DNA of 64,000 bases from Paguma larvata (GCA_030068075.1 CM057823.1:13612485-13676484), one strand, 5' to 3'. Counted from the stretch's first letter, positions 1 through 11,616 are shown. Notes: generated from the letters alone by a model not told the origin. Numbers and translations are program-made.

Positions 1-49
1 ACACTTTGCTCATTTGACATTTATTTATCAGTAAGCCTACATGATTGAT

Positions 50-185
50 ATCCTTATTATGTCCATTATACGGATTAGAAAATGGAGGCATAGAAGGCAT
101 GATTGTCAAGGTCACCCTACTGGTAAATCACAGAGGCAGGATTTGAACGTAGGCATTCAGCCCCTTGGGCCCTTGTGGTAGCCTT
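50..185 (-). mobile_element. MIR SINE fragment
   Basis: The segment reads like the reverse complement of MIR: a GAAAATGGAGGCATAGAAGG stretch, then a CAAGGTCAC block and a GGATTTGAACGTAGGC block, in the order of the tRNA-like and core parts of MIR. It is old and diverged, with no target duplication visible. Confidence 0.6.
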
Positions 186-424
186 TGCCCTGCTGGCCTC
201 CTGGAGAACATCACAGAAGAGAGAGGCTCAGAAGACCCCTGAGAAATCAACTGCATCTATTTCCCACAGTACCTGATCCTTCAGATCACAGCAGGGCTTA
301 TCAGAAATGGAGAAGCCCACCTCCCTCCGTGGAGGGTCAGATTCAGGTGGTCAGTCGTAAGTTGGGAACTGGAATTTTACTGATTTTTCTGGTCACACAC
401 TGACCCAATTCCACCTGATTTGCC

Positions 425-560
425 ACTACATTTTATAGGTGAGGATAGCAACTCAGGAGAGTTAAGGGAAGGGCCCAGGATCACATGACCATTTGGTGGC
501 TGAGCCAGCCCCTGGCTCTCTCAGCCTCCCGTCTACACCCATTGTCCTGCCTGCTGTCTG
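425..560 (-). mobile_element. MIR SINE fragment (second copy)
   Basis: A second antisense MIR-like stretch has a gap of about 240 bases from the first. GTGAGGATAGCAACTCAGGA, a GGATCACATGACC block and GGTGGCTGAGCCAG follow the order of reversed MIR. It is heavily diverged, so the family call is from block order only. Confidence 0.45.
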
Positions 561-943
561 AGAGAGGCCTTCTTCAGGAAAAGCTTGAGCAAACTTTTCT
601 TTCCCTGGGACTGACTTCTGAGGTGAAGCTGAAAACCTCTGTGCACCCAAATAAGTAAGTTCACTTTCTGTGTTGGTCTTGGGGCTGTTGAATCCACAGG
701 TGCAGTCGACAGTCATTATTGTCTTGTGATTCAAGAGCTTCTGAGGGACATTCCCCCACTGCCCAGTCTACCATGGCTCGTTTCACCATCGGATTCAAGA
801 AAGTCACTAAAATGCAAATATCTTACTTGGAAGTGGTAGGATGCTAATAGCTATTAGGGCTTTTATTCATTAACAGATCCAAATTTTAAAGGGTTGAGAC
901 AAAGGACAGCTGTGCTCTCATAGAGAAGAATGAGGAGGAGGAG
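561..943. other. Unique sequence, nothing recognised
   Basis: I see no repeat, exon or RNA gene here. The gap at 186-424 between the two MIR fragments is likewise unassigned. Short open frames on both strands have no protein-like features. Confidence 0.5.
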
Positions 944-1020
944 CTGGGAAGGAGGAGGAGGAGGAGGAGGAGGAGGAGGAGGAGGAGGAGGAGGAGGAGG
1001 AGGAGGAGAAGAAGAAGAAA
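944..1020. repeat. (GGA)n microsatellite with GAA end
   Basis: A pure GGA run covers about 951-1008 (around 19 units) and passes into four GAA units to 1020. It is preceded by an interrupted GAGGAGGAGGAGCTGGGAA start at 933. The strand-asymmetric purine tract is long enough to be length-polymorphic. It creates a false poly-leucine frame on the minus strand. Confidence 0.97.
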
Positions 1021-2095
1021 GTGTGAAATCTGAGTGTTGTCACAGAGGCACACTGAAACGGAAATGAGGTTTTGGGCTAGGGAGGAAGAGAGGTCACCAA
1101 AGACCAATTCTGTCCCTCACTGACCCACTTGGAGGCTTGTCTCCTCACATAAGGCATCTACTCCACCGTCTCTCTCACTGACACAGCACGGAAGAGAGAG
1201 GCATTGTTGATAGAAAACCCAGCACAACAGAAGACGTGATGCCAACCAGCTGCAGAACCATAACTTGGGACCTTATTGGCTTAAAGTACTATTTAGCTGG
1301 AGTGTTTTCCAGTACTCCACAAATAATTCCTTTGGATGGGGCTAGCATTGGTCCATCTAATATGTAATCGCCTGCTGGAGTAGCTAATGCTAGAGATCTC
1401 CTTGAAAACTACACAGCCTCTGGGAAAGACTGACTTCAAGTTTTGTATTTTTCGCGGGGTGGGGAGTATGAGGGCAAATCCAAGCAACCACACATGCCTC
1501 ACATATGGGTAATGGTGACCCGATGATACAACATCTTCACTGCAGCTCTGTGTTTATTTCTTCTGTTCTGCAGGAACGCCCTTCTCATCCACAGTCACCT
1601 GACACTAATTTTCCAAAGCCACACCCTCCCACCCTCTGGAAGAAATGACTGAAACCCATCCAGAAGGCATTCCCTTTCAGTTTTTCATAATAACATCACT
1701 GAATGCCCAGTTCTGAAAGGCATTATGATACACTTTAGGAAGAAGTTTCCTTCATCTTCTCTGGTGAATCAACCAGGCTATTCAAAGAATGGTAGATTGC
1801 ATTCTCTCCAAATACTCTCCAAATATTTAGATTATCAACCCAACCACTCCCAGCTTTTGCTAGATTACTAGGGTATCAAAGATGGAGAAGACCTGAGAGA
1901 GCATCTAGCACACAGGACAAAAATTTACATGCTCACAGGAGACAAGTAAACCAAGTAATGAGGGATGCAAGCCGTGGGGGCTGCCATGACCCAGAAAGTT
2001 TATACCTAATCCACAAGAATACGATTTTAAAAAATTTTAAACATAAGTTCTTCTGACTCCAGATCCCATGACTTTTCCCCCTCGGCTGGGTATAT
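1021..2095. other. Unique sequence, nothing recognised
   Basis: About 1.1 kb with no transposon, exon or RNA gene that I can support. Composition is average and the open frames are short. Confidence 0.5.
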
Positions 2096-2548
2096 TTATT
2101 TCCTAGAGTTGCCATAATAAATTACACAAAGTTGGTGGCTGAGAGCGATAGAAATGTATCATCTCACAGTTCTGAAGTCCAGAAGTCCAAAATCAAGGTG
2201 TCAGCAGGGCTATGCTCCCTCTGAAGCCTCTACAGGAGAATCCTTCCTTGCTTCTTCGCAGTGGCCCCAGGTGTTCTTGGGCTTATGGCTATATAACTCC
2301 AATCTCTACCCCGGTCTTCTAATTCCCATCTCTGTGTGTCTGTCTCCTTTCTGTGTCTTATAAAGATAATACTATTCAATTTAGGTCTCACCTGAATAAT
2401 TCAGGGTGGTCTTATCTTGAGATTCTTAATTTGATTACATCTGCCAAGACCCTATTTTCAAATAAGGTCACATTCACAGGTTCTGAGGGTTAGGATATTG
2501 AACACATCTTTTTGGGCCCATATTCAACCCATACCAGACTAGGGTGAA
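2096..2548 (-). mobile_element. MLT1-type MaLR LTR (antisense)
   Basis: This is a solo LTR of the ERVL-MaLR class read backwards. It opens with AGAGTTGCCATAATAAATTA, continues with a CTCACAGTTCTGAAGTCC block and TGCTCCCTCTGAAGCCTC, and ends with CAAATAAGGTCACATTCAC, GGTTCTGAGGGTTAGGA and a final TTCAACCCATACCA. The order fits an MLT1 LTR of about 450 bp. No internal retroviral sequence flanks it. The subfamily is not resolved. Confidence 0.8.
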
Positions 2549-2883
2549 AAGGGAAGAAATGAGCACCTCCAGGACCTGCAGGTGAATCTCAGCAAGGCAA
2601 TTCCCTTTTTCTAATTTCTGAGAGTAATTTGCATCCACATTTGCTCTTTAACCCTTGTTAGCTGACACTCTCCTTAAAACTTCTGCATGATGTCAGTGGT
2701 AGGCACGTGCTAACTAAGAATCCAGACAACCTTGAACTGCTACAATCTTGACTCACATTTGTCTTTGATTCTGGCAACCTCATCACTTTTCCTTTTTCTG
2801 GAGTACTTCCTTCCTCCTCTATCTTCCCCGAATCCCGTGCTACCAAGATTGTCTCTCCTTCCTTCCAGATGTGCTCCTACCAA
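2549..2883. other. Unique sequence, nothing recognised
   Basis: No feature is seen in these 335 bases between the MLT1 LTR and the MER5A-type fragment. Confidence 0.5.
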
Positions 2884-3048
2884 ATTTTAGCATGGATCAG
2901 GATCACCAGGATCCTGGTTGCTAGAGCACAGATGGCTAGGCCCCCACTTAGCCAGGCTAGGCTCCTGATTCTGCAGTGGGACTAAGAATTGGTATTTTCA
3001 ACCCAAGTGGTGCTGATATTGCTGGTCCAGGGGCCAATGGTACTGAGC
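2884..3048 (+). mobile_element. MER5A-type hAT fragment
   Basis: A non-autonomous hAT-Charlie element. TTTAGCATGGATCAGGATCA opens it, then a CTGATTCTGCAGTGGGACTA middle and GTGGTGCTGATATTGCTGG near the end match the order of the MER5A consensus. The terminal inverted repeats are eroded. Confidence 0.75.
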
Positions 3049-4326
3049 TAGAGTATTCTCTTCTCTCTTCTAGTGGTGTTCACTTATTACTATCACCCCA
3101 TTACCATATCTGCCTTTCCTTTCCTCTATGGTCACCAGCTCAGTCCTGACTGTTGGCATTACCTCCAAACAACTGGACCCACAATTGATTTAGTTTCCAC
3201 CTTATACCCATAGACTTCCCATCTAACCTTTTCATACTTTTGATGCTAATCAAAAACCTTTCCTCCATTCCTTTACCCTCTTACTTCTCTACGCCAAAGC
3301 TGAGGAAACCCAAGTGACTAGGACTTATGATTTAAAAACAAAAACAAAAACAGGAAAATCTGGTCCCAAGCAGGGGAGGTGGCAGCCTTGGTGACAAGGC
3401 TGGCTTGAGATATTCTCAATAGACCAAGAAAGTGGGCAGTCTGGAGCTGGCTCCAGCCAGGTCTGGAATGATTACAGAGAAAACATCCAACCCAATCTCC
3501 GCCCACCCATCCACCCATGCTCCTTCTGTCCTCACCAGACCCGCATGCCCCAGAGTACTGCAACCCCTCTCCAGGGTGAGCGTCCAGATGCCAGCAGACT
3601 GCCTTCCCAGGACATTGAGCAACACTTGGGGAAGTATTTCCAGCATTCATGCACAACCCAACAGCCTGCAAGACATTTTCTCCAAGGAATTTCAACACAC
3701 ATAACTAGCGCTTTGTTCTGATGTGAATGAGGGTCTGTCTGGGTGCCAGTGTTTCACCATACAGGAGATTAGCAAACATGAGTTGAAGCCTCTTAGCAGC
3801 CGCATTGCAGTCTTAACGATCTTTCTTCATATTAAGCACAAATGTCAAACCACTCTAGAAAAGAAAAAACGAGGAGGGGTGTCAGTCCTACTTGAAGATC
3901 TAACTAATCTAGACAATTGGCTGTTATAAACCTTTGTAATGTCAAGTACCCACTGTCACTTTTGCTAAAGATGATCTGAGCTAAGCGTGGCTGTGTATTT
4001 TAGTCAGGATCCTGCTAATAGTGTGTTGATACTCAAAAACCCCTCACACTTTCCCCTTATGCCCTCATAGGTGGAGGTAAAAAAAAAATAATAATAATAC
4101 GAGGTCAGTTGCTAATGGTCCTAGTTCACATATAGCTCTTATGGACCAAGTGAATAGTTGACTTCTTGGCAAATTGAGACCCAAGTGGAAGGGAAGATCT
4201 AAGCTGATACTGGGTTAATTGAATATGAGGGACTTGCTGAAGTTTGGCTGGAAGGTCTCCTGCTAGAATAGGACTGTTCCATATCTCGGTTCCTTGTCCT
4301 GTGGTCTTAGAAATCTTTATTGAGGA
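3049..4326. other. Mostly unique sequence with A-rich tracts
   Basis: I see no exon or transposon. Low-complexity spots are an AAAAAC-type tract at about 3335-3352 and an A run followed by ATA repeats at about 4080-4099. Overlapping frames on both strands at 3318-3704 are not protein-like. Confidence 0.5.
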
Positions 4327-4940
4327 GTATGCATTTGTTTGCTGGGGCTGCCATAACAAAGTGCCACAGCCTAGGTGTCTTAAAGAACTATGTTTCCTCA
4401 CCGTTCTGGAGGCTAAAATCCAATATCAAGGTGTCATCGGAATTGGTTTCTTTGGAGGCCTCTCTCCTTGTCTTGCAGATGGTTGTCACCTCCTTGTATC
4501 TTCTCATGGTCTTCCCTCTGTGTGTGTCTGTGTCCTAATCTCCTCTTCTTTCTTTTTAAAATGGTTATTTATTTTTGAGAGAAAGAGAGAGAAAGCACAT
4601 GTGAAGGAAGCAGCAGAGAGGGGGAGGGGGGAGAATCTGAAGCAGGCTCCATGCTGTCAGCACAGAACCTAACGTGGGGCTTGAACTCACGAATCCTGAT
4701 ATCATGACCTAAGCCAAAGTCAGATGCTTAACCGACTGAGCCACCAGGCGCCCCCTAATCTCCTCTTCTTATAAGGAGGCCAGTTAGATTAGGGCCCACT
4801 TATATGACTAATTTTACTGAGTCACCTCTGGGAAGACCTTATCTCCAAATACAGTCACATTCCGAAGTACTGGGGGTTAAAATTTCAAGATAAGAATTTG
4901 ATGGGGCGAGAGGTGGGGGGACACAGCACAGCCTGTAACA
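4327..4940 (-). mobile_element. MLT1A-like MaLR LTR split by a SINE
   Basis: An antisense MaLR LTR begins GCATTTGTTTGCTGGGGCTG, runs through TTCTGGAGGCTAAAATCC and GCCTCTCTCCTTGTCTTGC, is broken by a SINE, and resumes with TCTTATAAGGAGGCCAG, AGGGCCCACTTATATGAC and CCAAATACAGTCACATTCCG. Joining the two arms gives about 395 bp, normal for an MLT1A-type LTR. It must predate the SINE it contains. Confidence 0.88.
4551..4753 (-). mobile_element. CAN-type SINE inside the MLT1 LTR
   Basis: A complete tRNA-Lys-derived carnivore SINE in antisense: T-rich tail side at 4551, a GA-rich block, GAAGCAGGCTCCATGCTGTC and the head ending GAGCCACCAGGCGCCCC. It is flanked by a perfect 17-bp target duplication (4534-4550 and 4754-4770), so the insertion boundaries are exact. 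Confidence 0.97.
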
Positions 4941-5139
4941 GTATCATCGTTCATTTAAATTATTTACCACATTTCACTGATTTTAAGAAACATGTTTTCT
5001 CATATTTTAACATCTAAAACAGGCCACATCTAACAATCTGATGCTTAGAGTTTAATCGACAGTTTAAACTTCTATTCATGGTACATAAAGTAATGGTGCA
5101 TCTTATAATGAGGGACATATTGGATTCTATGAATTATAA

Positions 5140-5299
5140 TAGTCCTTGCAACAGCCCACTGAATTAGCCACTATTTTAACTCCCATTTTACAAATCAAGA
5201 AACTGAGGTACACATCTTAAGCAACTTTCCCAAGGACACCATCTTGTAAGTGGTGGAGCTGGGTTTCAAACCCAGTCTGTCTCCAGGTCCCCGTGGACT
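5140..5299 (-). mobile_element. MIR SINE (antisense)
   Basis: CCATTTTACAAATCAAGAAACTGAGG, written here in parts (CCATTTTACA, AAGAAACTGAGG), then CAACTTTCCCAAGGACACC and GTGGTGGAGCTGGGTTTCAA match reversed MIR. It abuts a forward MIR piece, giving an opposed pair. Confidence 0.75.
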
Positions 5300-5390
5300 A
5301 TCTTATGGGGTTGCTCTGAGGCTAAATGATTTAGTGCATGTGAAGCACCTGGAACAGAGTACATGCTCAATAAATGTTGGCATTTATCAT
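5300..5390 (+). mobile_element. MIR 3' portion (forward)
   Basis: GGGGTTGCTCTGAGGCTAAA, GTGAAGCACCTGGAACAGAG and CATGCTCAATAAATGTTGGC follow the 3' half of MIR. It lies head-on to the antisense MIR immediately upstream. Confidence 0.7.
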
Positions 5391-5559
5391 TCCTAATTTC
5401 AGGGAAATGTAAATGTCATTTGAGTCCCCTATAAGTCACAGTGAACTTGAATGTATTCCTGGTAGCAGGGCCATCCCCACAGTGATGTGTGACCTTGATG
5501 CCTTCCTCCTTCATGAGCCAACATTTCCAGCCTGATAAAGTATAATGAAAGTTTGCCTA

Positions 5560-6640
5560 TTTGTCCTTCAACCCGAATGTGTGCTTTCTAATCATCTACC
5601 ACATACAAAGTTCAGTGAGCTTCAAAGGATAAGAAATGAATACAGAAGGTCCCTGTATTGAGAGATTTAGTGTCAAGTCAGGGGAAAAGATAGCTAACAA
5701 GTAGGTGTGTATCAAGGCAGTGCATGACAAATACCAGTGGGGTGGTGTTAGGGAGTCGTGATGAGAGCTGAAAGGGGAGACATTGGTTTTGGCTGGCTGA
5801 TCAGATGTGTTGTGTCCCAGGAGTAGAGGCATTTGAGCTGGGAATTAAATGATCGGTCAGATTTCAAAAGGGTGAGAATGGGTAAAAAAAGGACTGGAGC
5901 CAGAAAACGACATAAACAAAGACTCAGAAGTGAGATTTCCCATGGGAAGTAGCTCTGTTGAATAAAGATTATGTATAGGGAAAGATGACAATAGTAAGGC
6001 AGGTAGATCCAGATTCTTGGAAGCCTTCAATGGTACAGTAATTCATCTAAACTAATTAGAAAGCAAGTTACATACTTGAAGGTTGGAGATTTGGGGATCA
6101 GGAGCAATTATGCATAGGGTAATTCAGTGTAGGGGTGATGTGTAGAGAGACTGTGAAGACAGAGGGTGACCGCCCCCTTGCTTCAGTGGTCCAGGCATAG
6201 GGTGATCACATTATCCTCCTTTTCCCAGGGCCTTCCCAGCTACAGCATGGAAAGTCCTGCATCCCTCAGTCGAGGCAAGTCAGGATAGTTGGTCACCCTA
6301 TCTGCGTGAGAGAAGAGGACCCTAAACTTGGCTATGGGAAATGGAAAGGGATGAATCCATAAAGGCAAGGGATACAGTGAAGGAATAATCTACCCTACGT
6401 GGCAACTGGTTAGGTGGAGAGAAGGGTAAAGGGCAAGAAGGATTTGAGAATATTTTAGAGTTTTCGAGCCAGGTTGTGGAGGAAAAGGAATGAGCATGTC
6501 AGGAAAGGAAGCCAGGCTGGGAGAAATGGATGAGGAATTTTGCTTCAAAAACCCTGAATTTAGGTGGTTTGGGGTCAGGCGGATGGGCTGAGAGCTTCCA
6601 AAGACAGATCCGGGAGCTATCCCCTGGAATGCAGCCACTG
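5560..6640 (-). mobile_element. L2 LINE copy, antisense, interrupted
   Basis: The purine-rich strand follows antisense L2. It holds the 3' region (GTCCCTGTATTGAGAGATTT, GAGTAGAGGCATTTGAGCTG) and then upstream reverse-transcriptase sequence (GGATTTGAGAATATTTTAG). The reading order is collinear on both sides of a 105-bp insert at 6197-6301. Homology fades after about 6580. All reading frames are broken. This is an ancient L2, not a functional LINE. Confidence 0.6.
6197..6301. mobile_element. Short MITE-like DNA element in L2
   Basis: The ends are inverted: ATAGGGTGATCA on the left and GGTCACCCTAT on the right. The body is 105 bp and has no coding capacity. L2-like sequence resumes directly on both sides (GGTCCAGGC before, GAGAGAAGAGGACC after), so this is an insertion. 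It resembles short mammalian elements ending in TAGGGTGACC, but I cannot name the family. Tc1/mariner-type flanking TA is possible. Confidence 0.6.
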
Positions 6641-6704
6641 CCTAACGTTGTGATGAGCCCACCAGGGCCGCCTGCAGGGGAGGAAGGGTAGACCATCACC
6701 CAAA

Positions 6705-7092
6705 CAAGAGTTCTCAAATTTCACCCAGGACAGGATCCCCCAGGGAGCTTGCATAAATTCAGACTTCATGCCAAGTCAGAACCTAAGGCTCAGGACTCTA
6801 CATCTTTAACACAACCTCCAAGTGATACTTTTTTTTTAAGTTTATTTATTTATTTTGAGAGAGACAATGACAGCACAAGTGGAGGAGTGGGAGAGAGAGA
6901 GAGAGAGAGAGAAAATCCCAGGCAGGCACTGTACTGTCATGGAGCCCAAAGCGGGACTCAACCCCACGAAGCTATGAGATCATGACCTGAGATGAAACCA
7001 AGTCGGATGCTTAATTGACTTGAGCCATCCAGGCACCCCTACAAGTGATACTTTTGCAGATGGTCTGAAAACTACAGTTTGAGAAACTCTGA
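6705..7092 (+). mobile_element. MER5-type hAT element split by a SINE
   Basis: GAGTTCTCAAATTTCACCCA begins and CAGTTTGAGAAACTCT ends the element. Between them are CCAGGGAGCTTGCATAAATT and CAGGACTCTACATCTTTAAC, typical of MER5A/B. A SINE sits in the middle. Without it the element is about 165 bp. Confidence 0.75.
6833..7041 (-). mobile_element. CAN-type SINE in MER5 element
   Basis: An antisense SINE with a T-rich tail at 6833, a (GA)n tract at about 6892-6912, a GAGATCATGACCTGAGATGA block and a head ending CCATCCAGGCACCCCT. The target duplication CAAGTGATACTTTT occurs at 6819-6832 and 7042-7055. Confidence 0.95.
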
Positions 7093-8164
7093 GGCATAGA
7101 ATAGGGAGCAATGTGCCAAACCTCCAGTCCCTCTCTGCCCTCTCCCACTTCCTCACTTTCTTTGCTGGTCCCATTGTATGTGCCTCAACTGATGAGTTGA
7201 TCGTAGACACTGGTTGGCAGTGCCATCTCCCCCTCCCCTTGGCTGCTCTAGCCTCTCAGTCCTGACTGCCTGCTTCTCAAGCAAAATGGGGCCCTTAGCT
7301 GGGTGTGCCCAACACCCAACTTCCTGTCCACAGTGGACAGTGCTGGGAATATCAGTTGATTCTCTTACCCCCAAAAGACTGACTTTGTGTGTTCTGGATT
7401 TTACCAAGAGGGTAATTGTAACCTAACTTAAAGAATTCTGTGGGTTCATCTAGCCAGGTCACCTGTTTGACCAAATCATTTCCATCCATCACCACAGCCA
7501 AACCCAGAAGAGTGGCTGAGAGGAGTCACAATCAGACAGAGGCAAATCATTTATCTGAGGTTCTCCAGAAGTCCCAAGTTCAGACCTATGAACCAGAACG
7601 GGTTCAGTTACTGGCTCAGAGCTGCAGCCTGAAACAGACCATAAACAACACGTGTGGGAGGTGGCAGACTGGCTCCACTTTGTCCTTCCCATAAGGCTGA
7701 GGCAGACCTTTAGCCCACTTCTCACAGACTATCATAATAGCCATGGATTCTATACCTGAAAAGGGCAGGGAGGGGGTAGCGACCAGCATCAATTACCCCT
7801 GGGCTAGTGGTAGAGCAATAAACCCATAGCCCAGTGCTCAGCACCCTACTTGGTATACAGTAATAGTCTCATAAATGCCTATGTTACAAGGCTCAAGAAC
7901 ATGTATCTATTATTTTCAATGAATGTAAAGTAAGAAAGTTAAGCCCTCCCCTTATCACTGAATTTGAATTCAAATTTATTCAACTTCATCTAAAGGAATC
8001 AGAGAAGCTCCCCTACTTGCAAACTTCAGCATTCAAATTCTCATGGACAAAGTGTCATACCTAACAACATCATGTCACTCTGTGTGCTACCAACAGACGA
8101 CATCAGTGATCATGTGAGGTTATTTTATTCTCTGCCTTTGGCTTAGGCCATTGTAACTTAATAT
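7093..8164. other. Mostly unique sequence
   Basis: No exon is recognised. About 7825-7885 (CCCAGTGCTCAGCACCCTAC, then CATAAATGCC) resembles an L2 or MIR 3' tip in forward orientation. A TTTGAATTCAAA palindrome lies near 7967. The rest is unassigned. Confidence 0.45.
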
Positions 8165-10600
8165 GCTCATTTTCATTCATTCAACAAATACAATACTGTA
8201 CTGGGCACACAGCACAAGCCAGGCAGTATTCTAGATGCACAGGATACATCAATAAACAGCCCAGTAAAAATGCCCTGCCCTCATGAGGGTTATAATTTAG
8301 GCAGAAGTGAGAGTGGGAGTGGGGAGACAGATAATAAACTATTCACATGATGAATAACTAAATTATAGAGTACGTTAAAGGAGATAAGCAGTATGGAAAT
8401 AAAATAGAACAGGTAAGGGGAATGGAATGAGCAAGGGGACAATGACGTACAATTTTGAAAAACATCGTCAAGGTAGGCCCCGTGGGAAGGGATTATTTGA
8501 GTAAAAACGTAAAGTTTTGGGGTCTGAGCGAGCAAAAAGATTGAGTTGCTATCAACTGAAATTAGGGAGCATGGAACAAAGCTGGCTCAAGTATGGAACA
8601 TGTCCCACAGAGTTCCAAGTGGAGGTGTTAAGAAGGGGGAGTTGGTTTTTTGAGTTTGAAGTCCCAGAGCAAGGTCTGGGATAGATTTATAAAACTGGGA
8701 GTCATGGACATGTAGATGATATTTAAAACTTGGATACTTTGTAAGATCACCAAGGGAGGGAATGTGGATAGGTAAGAGGAAGCAAACCAGTGTCAGGAAG
8801 AAAAGGAGGAGCCTGCAAAAGACAAGAGAGTGAGAAGGAGCATCTGGTGACTTAGGAAGACAGGCAAGAGTGTGTGGGTACCGGAAGCTGACCCAGGAGA
8901 TTGCTCCCTGAAGGAGGGTTTAATCAGCTGCGTCGCATGCAGTGGGTAGTCACTGAGGTGAGGAGCAGGACTGATCAGTGTCAGCCTCAGTGATGTGACC
9001 TCAGTGAGAGCCCCATTCTGATGAATCGTGGGCAAGAAAGCCCATCTAGAGAGAATTAGAGAATGGGGCAGGGAGAGATTGGATACAGTACGTATAGACA
9101 CTTCTTGCAAGGCATTCTGCTGCAAAGTAGTTAAAAGAAGACTTTAGTTTTTTAAGAGAAAAAAATGGTGATGTGAAATAGAGAGGGGGAAAGTTCTAGA
9201 ATAATGATCTTAAGACCTCAGTGGGCTATAGAAGCTAGTCCATCCACTAAGGGGTCATCTTCAGACGGGAGCACAGAGCCCATCTGTGCAAATGGGAAGG
9301 CAGTGGACATAGGGCAGATGTGGAGGAGCAGGATGGGGTGGTGGGGTCAGTAGTCATCTCTTTTGACTGCTACAGTTTCCTCAGGCAATAGAAGCAAGGT
9401 CATCAGCTGAGTGGGGATGAAACAGGAGGGTTGAGGAGAGAAGAGAAATCGTTAACTAATTGTATAGGGTCCTGGGAAAGTACATGGATGTGTGCTGTAA
9501 TCTGTCTCTCTAACAGCATTGAAGGCCACCCTGAGGACTGTAGTCATGACTTTAATGTGAGGCCAGTGGGGCCGAGGGTTTCTCCAGCTCTGTTGGGTTG
9601 CCTATGTGCAGATGTGGGGTAGATGAAGTACAGATGTGCTCAGGGTTGTGTTTTTCTCAAACCAATACTTTGTAAGAGAGGCCAAGGGAGTAGAGGGATT
9701 TTGCATGGCCATGATTAATAACCATTAACCTTGGGACGTAAGTGGATAAGCAAGGAAAATAAGACACCAAGGAGGTGCAGAACAGTGAACAAATTGTAAG
9801 ATAAGGTGATTGGAGGTTCCAGGGGGCTATGAACTCAGAATTAGGCTGCTAGAGAGACTGAGTGGGGCAGATAGGAGGCGGATGCCTGAACCCAAAATAC
9901 AGAGTACTCACATTTGTTGGTGATGACCAGGTGTGGCATGTGGCAGAGAAATGAGTCCCAGGAGTAGAGCAGAGGACAAAAGCACTGGAGGAGAGGAAGT
10001 CAAGAACTGAGAGGCTAGGGCATTAGAAAGACCACCTAAGAGAATCCTGAAGTCGCCAAACATTAAGACAAGAGAGAAATGGGAGAGAATGACCGACCAC
10101 AAATTAAGAGCTAAGATCTTGAAGAAACCATGGGAAGTGACCCCCTTCCTACATGGCAGCAACAATTAAGGGTACTGAGTGGTACAATCTTCTATGGTGG
10201 CAACCGGGTTCTGGAGGGTGGGAAAAGGACTTCAAGAGGAGATAGGATTCATGAACACATAGCTCTCCTGCAATCCCAGTGGTACAAAGACTACTAGAGA
10301 ATAACAGTCACCCTTTGGGAGACTGCACTGTCCTCAGGGAAGATTCAGGCAAAGATACGGGGTAAGATATGTGGGATGTTGCTGACGATGGACCAGAAAT
10401 GGTAGAAACATGGCAGGAGACGTTCAAGAGTTAGGACTGGAAAAGAGATAGGGTAGAACAGTGGGTATGCAGAGCCTATAAGGATTAGAGGATGGAAGAT
10501 AGGGATGACCTGGGAGGCTGGGCTTCTTAGGATAAACTAGGAGACGCCATAGTGAGATTAGTCCTACTGAACTCCAGACATGTATTGCTGGTGAAGCTCC
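8165..10600 (-). mobile_element. Very long antisense L2 LINE copy
   Basis: The 3' end is unmistakable: CATTCATTCAACAAATACA, then a TGCCCTGCCCTCATGAGGGT block and GGGGAGACAGATAATAAAC. Collinear antisense reverse-transcriptase sequence follows: GGGAGTCATGGACATGTAG, GATCACCAAGGGAGGGAATG, TATAGACACTTCTT at 9093 and GCAAGGTCATCAGCTGAGTG at about 9397. Homology is convincing to about 10130 and weaker to 10600. At 2-2.4 kb this is unusually long for L2, whose copies are usually short 3' ends. All frames are broken. Confidence 0.72.
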
Positions 10601-11070
10601 AAGTATTAAAAGGTAGGAGAGGTGGGTGCCTCGGGCCTCATAATTGCTGAAATAGAAGGCCTAGGGAGACAAGGTCTTCATTCCTGAGCTCAGAAGGCAA
10701 CATCAATGCCTACAAGTAAAGCCCTAGTGCTGTGTCTTCCCTTCTCCCCTGTGACCCTTGTATATAAAGTTACAGACATTTGGGAAAGCTGGGTGTTGCT
10801 CTAAGACCTAGTCTCCTGTTGACCTCTGTCAGTGGAGAGTGGAAGACTTATTGCTTTTTAGGGATTTTGCAAATAGTATTTACTCCATCATTTCTGACAT
10901 AACCATAAATATTACCAGTGTTAAAGGTCCTAGTGAGATGAGACAGAATCTCTAATGGAACAAATATAGAAGAAAGAATATTAAGAACGGTGAGAAAATG
11001 CCCCATGTTGCTTATCTGGAGACACTCTGACCTTGCAAACAACTAGATGTAAGGATCACCTTAAGTCAAA
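10601..11070. other. Unassigned sequence
   Basis: This follows the L2 copy and may include its most decayed 5' end, but I cannot show that. No exon is recognised. Confidence 0.4.
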
Positions 11071-11240
11071 GTAGACTGGTGGTTTTCAGGGGCTGCCACC
11101 AAGGAGGAAAATAGGGATTCCTAATCAAGGGACATAAAGTTTCAGGTGAGGGAGATGAATGCAAATGAATACAGAAATCAGCTGTACAATACTGTACACT
11201 TAAAAATGTGTTGTCTTACCATAATAAAATAAGATTTAAA
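11071..11240 (+). mobile_element. L1 3'-end fragment
   Basis: TGGTGGTTTTCAGGGGCTGC, then CTGTACAATACTGTACACTT and an AAAAATGTG to ACCATAATAAAATAAG end are the classic terminal 3' UTR of mammalian L1, followed by an A-rich tail. It is 5'-truncated. Confidence 0.75.
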
Positions 11241-11616
11241 AAATTGACCTTGAGCACATAACCTGTTTGTAAGTAAAGAAGAGTCAATATACTTCGATAA
11301 ATCCACTAGTCAGTATCCTCAACATGTGTCCTGCATTATAAGATGCAAATATAATATAACATAGCTATTATTGCAGATAACTAATCTTTAACTCCACATA
11401 ACTGTTTCTCTTTTGAATTATTTTCTGATGTTAATTCAATCAGAGGGAAAGAAGAAAGTTTGGATGATAAAACTCTGACCTCAAAGCAATTATGTCAGAT
11501 TCATACAATGATGGATCTAAAAACAGGGTAATCCAAGGCTTCCTTCTTCCATTTCAGAGAATCCTCCATTTACACAGTATTTAATCATACATCACCTTGA
11601 GAGATCTTAGCTGTCC
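11241..11616. other. AT-rich sequence, nothing recognised
   Basis: No repeat or exon is supported between the L1 tail and the MST-type LTR. Confidence 0.45.

Noticed and set aside
886..1107. 73-codon frame with a long leucine run
   Set aside because: It is a translation of the (GGA)n microsatellite.
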